A stretch of 64,000 bases of DNA from Seminavis robusta. Its lineage: Eukaryota > Bacillariophyta > Bacillariophyceae > Naviculales > Naviculaceae. The DNA lies in the NCBI GenBank assembly GCA_903772945.1, contig CAICTM010000190.1, forward strand, positions 1-64,000. The letters are read 5' to 3'. This document shows, one piece after another, positions 60,301 to 64,000 of the stretch (the stretch's first letter is position 1; each line of letters begins with the position of its first letter). The notes beneath the pieces were generated by a model. That model had not been told where the DNA came from, made no database searches, and saw nothing but the letters and a program-made list of their open reading frames with translations. Both the position numbers and the translations under genes were made by a program.

Positions 60301-61212
60301 GATGGGGTTGCGAAGAAAACAAAGAGTCGAATTGTCGGTCCTGCAACCTATTGCTTTCGTAAAGCCTATGAAGTGGACGGCCGAGTTTCATTTCGTGTGG
60401 AGAATAGTGGATTTGAGTTGTCAAATGGCGATGGAATACGCGTGCTTGAACGTCGAGAGCTCATTTCAAAAAGAATGAAGCAACTCTTTCCCAACAATAT
60501 GCAGTGTCAGTCCAGAGTTGAAGAGATAATGGTGCCCTTTCGCAGATTGACCGAGTTGCTATACGAAATTTCCACCATGATGAAATCTCAGCGCCGCTGG
60601 TCGGATGAAGATGCAACCAAATTTGATTCAATTACTCAACAATATGCAAAGCTTTGGTTGGAATTCAAAAGCGATAAAGATGGAAGCTCAAACGGAGAAG
60701 AAATGAATGTTTTTAATAAGCTTCACGTCCTCCGTGCCCACCTATCGGCTTTTGCAACCAACAACCTAATGCTTGGGAGATGTTCCGAAGAGGGTTTTGA
60801 ATCGGCTCACAAACGCATCGAAGCAATCCGACAGCCTCTGGTGTGTATGACAAGTACCGAGGCGAGAGCCAACAACATATTTCGCAGGATTATGCTGCAG
60901 TGTCGACCGGAAGTTGAAGCCATACGTCTATCAATCGAAGAACGCTTTGGGGGCAAGAAGAGAGCTCCATACAAGAAGACAACACGAGCACTTAAATCGG
61001 CGGATAATGCTCCTGCAGCAACCGATCAAACGTCCCAAGTCCGTCTTCTAGATGGCTTTATCCACTCAATCAATGGCTATGTTATTAAGCAGGGATGGAA
61101 GGATCACTTTGAATATGTTTGTTTCAGCAAAGTGCCAGCGGCATGGACGGAACCTTTCTCAAAAGACGAAAGTCTCGGCGGTGTTTACCGAGCCAATGCT
61201 GAATACATTTGA
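57388..61212 (+). CDS. RAG1/Transib-like recombinase or transposase-derived protein
   Basis: Intronless, 1274 residues; the Met at 57445 (MELRRRQNPFLE) is an alternative start. The first 500 residues are charged and unrecognised. After that several points match the RAG1 core in order: GTDRGGD (Asp562, against CDGMGD with Asp600), AGVMCPCTMC (773-778, against the zinc Cys pair GSVYICTLC), a helix after GSGMHVSSG (against ALHCDIGN), LHVLRAH (His1113 and His1118, against FHKTLAH) and GRCSEEGFESAHK (Glu1138, against ASEGNESGNK with Glu962). The position of the second catalytic Asp (Asp708 in RAG1) falls in YEYGKESYSNL, where I see no Asp in register. A coiled coil of about 100 residues sits between the zinc and His parts. 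This suggests a DDE-type DNA transposase or a domesticated relative. Activity is uncertain. Confidence 0.6.
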   Translation: MQLQEDIGCILGLQIEVAAMELRRRQNPFLEAINTTNDVQPASAPAPAPPPVALITPNEQVAVSQSSSVADNLLLALRDTISSRKTRNTPLFEFIKGGNKSFKEKGWLRRALLDADSAARFAIQERENYFLLLIFMGLSGTGPEVDEKSKQDTSPMALLSQAWGFSKPAVRRACGVPLDDDNFLDSLLPCEVRKRNKCASSWTPQAKANRLISEAEPDGFVSPDFAATRQSKKRDMKATPNLLSGMESLGLESPRTPTVMSAMRFFGRQDAFDAGRQQRTRLDFGERSPLIEETEEQSDATQTDPTHESKATQTEMKSRVQAEIKTHSISGDCEEEICRALFLLFQKKAVPIDQTSRTNENKILTVRQFRSGSSMKLLRIKQSRRWTKGDERGRKIKRKAQLVETLLDNLDVSESELLSILKIVGRNHSLHVFADDSECRLSIEQCAAMMQYLPTTVRGLERLSRFFKATLSSFGDQLFPTMLRKKLASYAMESFDLKLGFEMVSLEIGGEKRNERCLHAWVKEPAKVIETLTQSAIMAGKFEESAAFCKHHNQLTVVQGTDRGGDITLCLVRVANRSGGNAPQYCIPLAFYEYGKESYSNLEKTIFNPSKPTKNFLQKMLNGDFQMIVVEINEGSIAVDAQCCILDCATTLRIDRLPDSSTLRLEAYETPLPRLVTVFNEEESRNSEENPSRHKQFIQLVGKASNEATHEYTGLALTNCFGRDVFQATFREPLQITTTSSVRIRSLRIRGITADDIKCNTAVMGQGTAGVMCPCTMCIGRKKEFSRFLSLPSNQQPALRKGDNANPTLYDGFVEDAGGRVDWVRANSAGQAKTLKLRYHSVVHQPLLYTPPEHNSGSGMHVSSGLLTHLTMRMLDLLGKIDRELPWLEQLSPLMEEARRFSIASVKEAEKLRREDTRLQRDAKAAERLSMTTSQLNSISADRSELARKLKTKTKACESAKLFLEKGNDFLDGVAKKTKSRIVGPATYCFRKAYEVDGRVSFRVENSGFELSNGDGIRVLERRELISKRMKQLFPNNMQCQSRVEEIMVPFRRLTELLYEISTMMKSQRRWSDEDATKFDSITQQYAKLWLEFKSDKDGSSNGEEMNVFNKLHVLRAHLSAFATNNLMLGRCSEEGFESAHKRIEAIRQPLVCMTSTEARANNIFRRIMLQCRPEVEAIRLSIEERFGGKKRAPYKKTTRALKSADNAPAATDQTSQVRLLDGFIHSINGYVIKQGWKDHFEYVCFSKVPAAWTEPFSKDESLGGVYRANAEYI

Positions 61213-61813
61213 ATACGCCTAAGCTATAGTGCTCCAGCCCTGTGCAAACAAATGTAGTTTTTAGCACGATATCTGCTCGTACCGTCATTTGCAACAGCGC
61301 TTTCTGACTGCTGCAGCGGTGGCAGGTGTTGGGCCAACGCTGGGAAATGGACATGTGCTGGTCTGAATTTTGGTCTATTCGATGTCCGCCCATGGGAAAA
61401 AGTCTCTTGGGGACACATATGGCTTCATAGGCGACTCTAGCGTCCTTCGTGGGGAGGAGAGAGGCTTGGTTGACGGCGCTTTTCGCTATGGTGGTCGATT
61501 TTGTCACTCGGAAAGGTTTGAAGTTAGAAAACAATAATAATAATGTAGCGCGCCGGGCAGCTAATGCCCAACTGATGGGGGTATGAACCGATGTGACCGT
61601 CTACCTGTCCCAATACGTGACTCAGGTGCCGATCTGACTGCATTTTCCGCGGATCACCATTGGATCTTGGCAGCAGATCTTCCATTGCATTCTTCCTTCT
61701 TCCAACACGCAACAACCACAGCTGTGGCATTCTCACAATTTCTCACAAATTTTATAGTGGGCTTCTCTTGACTTTTTGTTCCTCTCTCCAATCAACTAAT
61801 AAGTGGTGTAACC
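61213..61813. other. Spacer downstream of the RAG1-like gene
   Basis: No gene is visible on the plus strand. A minus-strand frame at 61124-61534 overlaps the end of the RAG1-like gene and is considered a shadow. An AATAATAATAAT run is at about 61531-61542. Confidence 0.4.
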
Positions 61814-62318
61814 ATGTTCCGAACACGCGTAAGTGGTGGCGTCCAATGTGTGTGTGTCTTGAACAAAATGGTTTGGGCATTGAAATGAGGTTTGGAGGCT
61901 TTTTCTGTCAGCAGCTTCTTTAGTGGGATAATGGCCGAGTTCAGCTTCGGTTGGTTGATGCTCTATTGGTTTGACTGATCTCTTCTTTTTGTACTTTCAT
62001 TGCAATGTTTTCATCATTCAGGCCCTCGCACGAACTCTGAAGCCCTTGGGTGACCGAATTTTGGTCAAGAGAGCTCCCAAGGAAGTTCAGACTGCCAGTG
62101 GTATTTATCTCCCTACCGACAAGACCAAAGATCCCAATGAAGGAGAAGTGGTGGCGGCTGGACCCGGGGAACGTGATGTGACCGGCACTCTTCACAAAAC
62201 AAGCCTCCAAGCAGGTGATAAGGTTCTTCTTCCGGAATATGGAGGAAGCAAAGTCACAATTGAGGACCAGGAATTGTTTCTCATCCGAGAATCGGATATT
62301 TTGGGAAAATTTGAGTAA
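61814..62318 (+). CDS. Mitochondrial-type 10 kDa chaperonin (Cpn10/GroES)
   Basis: Two exons, join(61814..61828, 62022..62318), 103 residues. Exon 1 is only five codons (MFRTR), followed by GTAAGT; the acceptor is CATTCAG. The mature part is a complete Cpn10: RTLKPLGDRILVKR, the mobile-loop region KEVQTASGIYLPT, NEGEVVAAGPG, LQAGDKVLLPEYGGSKV and the closing LIRESDILGKFE. It forms the heptameric lid of Cpn60 and helps fold proteins. The length (about 100) and single domain fit the mitochondrial form; plastid forms are often double or carry a long leader. The short basic start may be the import signal. The splice join is inferred from motif and phase. Confidence 0.92.
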
Positions 62319-63403
62319 AGGCAAAAAGATTAAAGAATAGAAGTGGATGAAATGACAAACCTGGATATTGGATATGTGATGATGATGATGATGATGAGGA
62401 TGAGCAAATATGGATTGGTGTTTTGGTTTGACGGTGGGAAGAATTGGTGATTGATGGATTTTTCAAAATACTCAAACAATCAACTGGAATGCATCCTCCT
62501 TGATGACATTACATCTTCCCCTGACGAATGTACGACTGTACTTAGAAATCAAAGGCGGTTTGAATAATTGAATCCTTACTCTCCGATGGAAGCATTCTTT
62601 GTCCCTCGGGCATGGCATTTTTCTGTCAGACACTCGATGGCTTCCGTATGTTGAATTCCTGTGGCCTTGCTTTATTCTGTAGGATTGTCGTTTTCTGGAA
62701 TACGGCCATTGTCTATTTTTGTTTGTCGAGGCTTCGTTGTGGAGGACTCGTCACTCGTTTAACATTCAATTCATGCAGATTGCCGCGCCTAGCTGCATTA
62801 TTTGTCGGGAAACTCTTGTTTTCAATGGGAACAAGATGGCATCCACAACAGCTAGCTAAAAGTCTGTGGCTTTGTTTTGATTCTCGAGATCTATTTTTGT
62901 ACCATGAAATGGTTATAGTATGTTGTGACTATCATATCAGCGCTTCGTTCTGTAGCACAGTTTTTGTCTTCCATGCTGTGGTCAGCAAACCAAGACATTC
63001 TGCCAGCATGCATTGGACACTTGCTGTACTCAACACTTCCTTCTTGTCTCGCTCGGTACCGCACCAGTGCACAGTGCACAGGATGCCGTAGTGAGGCAAC
63101 ACCTGCCAATGCTGCTGAAACCAAAAAGTCAAATGACTGGCTTCACGCCACATCCCCCAGGATCGCAACTAGATGTGACGGCTACGAGTAGTAGCTATGA
63201 CAGCGCATTCTCGGCTACGAGTATATAGCTAGCTTACTCCACGAAAAATACCATAGCAAGTCATCCATAGCTTAAACCATTGTTCTTTGTTTCAGTTACT
63301 CATTCATCGCGAGGAACACTGAACGCAAAAACCGCACAGCTCTTGTTAGGCCGGTGCAGGTTGATACAAGCATTTGCAGGTACAAGACTGTTCTCCAGTA
63401 TAC
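62319..63403. other. Spacer with GAT microsatellite
   Basis: A GATGATGATGATGATGATGA run lies at about 62376-62399, after the Cpn10 stop codon. The remaining 1 kb, between two convergent genes, has no supported gene. Confidence 0.5.
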
Positions 63404-64000
63404 TCACGTGATATCCTGAAAGTAGGCATTGGGATACATCTCTCGCTTGATAGTAACTAATGGTACCTCGGGGACTCGTTTCTCGGCCTTGCGCCTTCGT
63501 ATCTTCTTCTTTCTCCTGTTGTCAAACGAAAGAAGCCAAAATGTGAGTGGGCGACAATAGTGTTCCGCATCCAGCCAGCAACTTTTTGGGCACTGGGACA
63601 ACGCCCATTCACAGTGGTGCCACACACCTCAACTTACGGTAGCTCAGGCATGACAGGTGCAATGGCCGTTGCCGAGCGGGGGATCGACGATCGCATCACA
63701 GTCACCGTTTCTTTGATAATGTCATCAACAGACTTGTCCACCTCTTCGTGCTTGGGGAGATCTGCCGTGGCTAGGTGTTTATCGGGAGCTCTGAGGATGC
63801 GTGGATAGCGAGAGATAAAAGCAAGCAGGTGCATTTGTGAGGACGGAGTAAGACCACTACCGATTCGGCACCACAGAGAGCATTGGGGACGAGATGCATA
63901 AATCAAATGACAACTTACTGAACAGCAGGCAAGGAGAAAAGATCATTCGCGCCATGTGCCATTGCAATGTCGGATGGGACTTCTGAGCGACCTCTGCTGC
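63404..64000 (-). CDS. Unknown protein, C-terminal three exons, cut by the window edge
   Basis: Proposed complement of join(63404..63515, 63638..63790, 63919..64000), with the 5' part outside the window. All introns are GT-AG (GTAAGTTG donors; acceptors CCTCAG and AACAG) and the phases agree across both. The readable part is 115 residues: SRGRSEVPSDIAMAHGANDL, then APDKHLATADLPKHEEVDKS, DDIIKETVTVMRSSIPRSA, a Lys/Arg-rich stretch (PRKKKIRRRKAEKR) and the end EMYPNAYFQDIT. The basic cluster could be a nuclear signal. No family is recognised. The consistent joins support a real gene. Confidence 0.6.

Noticed and set aside
61124-61534. A 136-codon minus-strand frame overlapping the end of the RAG1-like gene
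   Set aside because: No recognised domain, and it overlaps a stronger gene. It could be a remnant, but I cannot support it.

Overview
The window is nuclear DNA of a microalga, most likely a pennate diatom. Protein genes are well separated and lie on both strands. Many are intronless or have one or two GT-AG introns of roughly 100 to 200 bases. One protein carries a signal peptide followed by an SFVLP-type junction, like the bipartite plastid leaders of diatoms. Spacers are rich in the palindromes TACCGGTA, GTAC and CTAGCTAG. The species call is inference; no rRNA, tRNA or organelle gene was seen.

Layout. 1-7.4 kb: end of an unknown gene; a trypsin joined to a Hedgehog-type Hint (Hog) domain; 3-phosphoglycerate dehydrogenase, divergent from a cyclophilin-SYF2 fusion. 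8.7-20 kb: a secreted S41-type peptidase, a 27-residue-repeat protein, a leucine-rich protein and a 1752-residue multispanning membrane protein with a duplicated ectodomain. 20.8-29.8 kb: five poorly known proteins, among them a serine-rich protein with many RRxS sites. 29.87-30.78 kb: a non-autonomous DNA transposon with inverted ends and a TA target duplication. 30.8-36.8 kb: gene-poor and repeat-rich, holding a small plastid-type helicase-associated-domain protein, a ubiquitin-like protein and two diverged copies of a dispersed repeat. 37-52.3 kb: aldo/keto reductase, two-RRM protein, coiled-coil protein, small four-pass membrane protein, KPDW-repeat protein, BTB protein and a tandem glycosyltransferase. 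52.5-53.5 kb: large tetranucleotide arrays. 53.9-61.2 kb: four intronless genes, including an iron/2-oxoglutarate dioxygenase-like protein and a 1274-residue protein whose conserved signature positions follow the catalytic core of the RAG1/Transib recombinases. 61.8-64 kb: mitochondrial-type Cpn10 and the end of an unknown gene.

Most genes are unrelated in function. The strongest leads are the RAG1-like protein and its intronless neighbours, the trypsin-Hog fusion, the cyclophilin-SYF2 fusion and the inverted-repeat element. All exon joins were worked out by hand from splice signals and reading frame. Homology calls rest on recognised motifs, not on searches.
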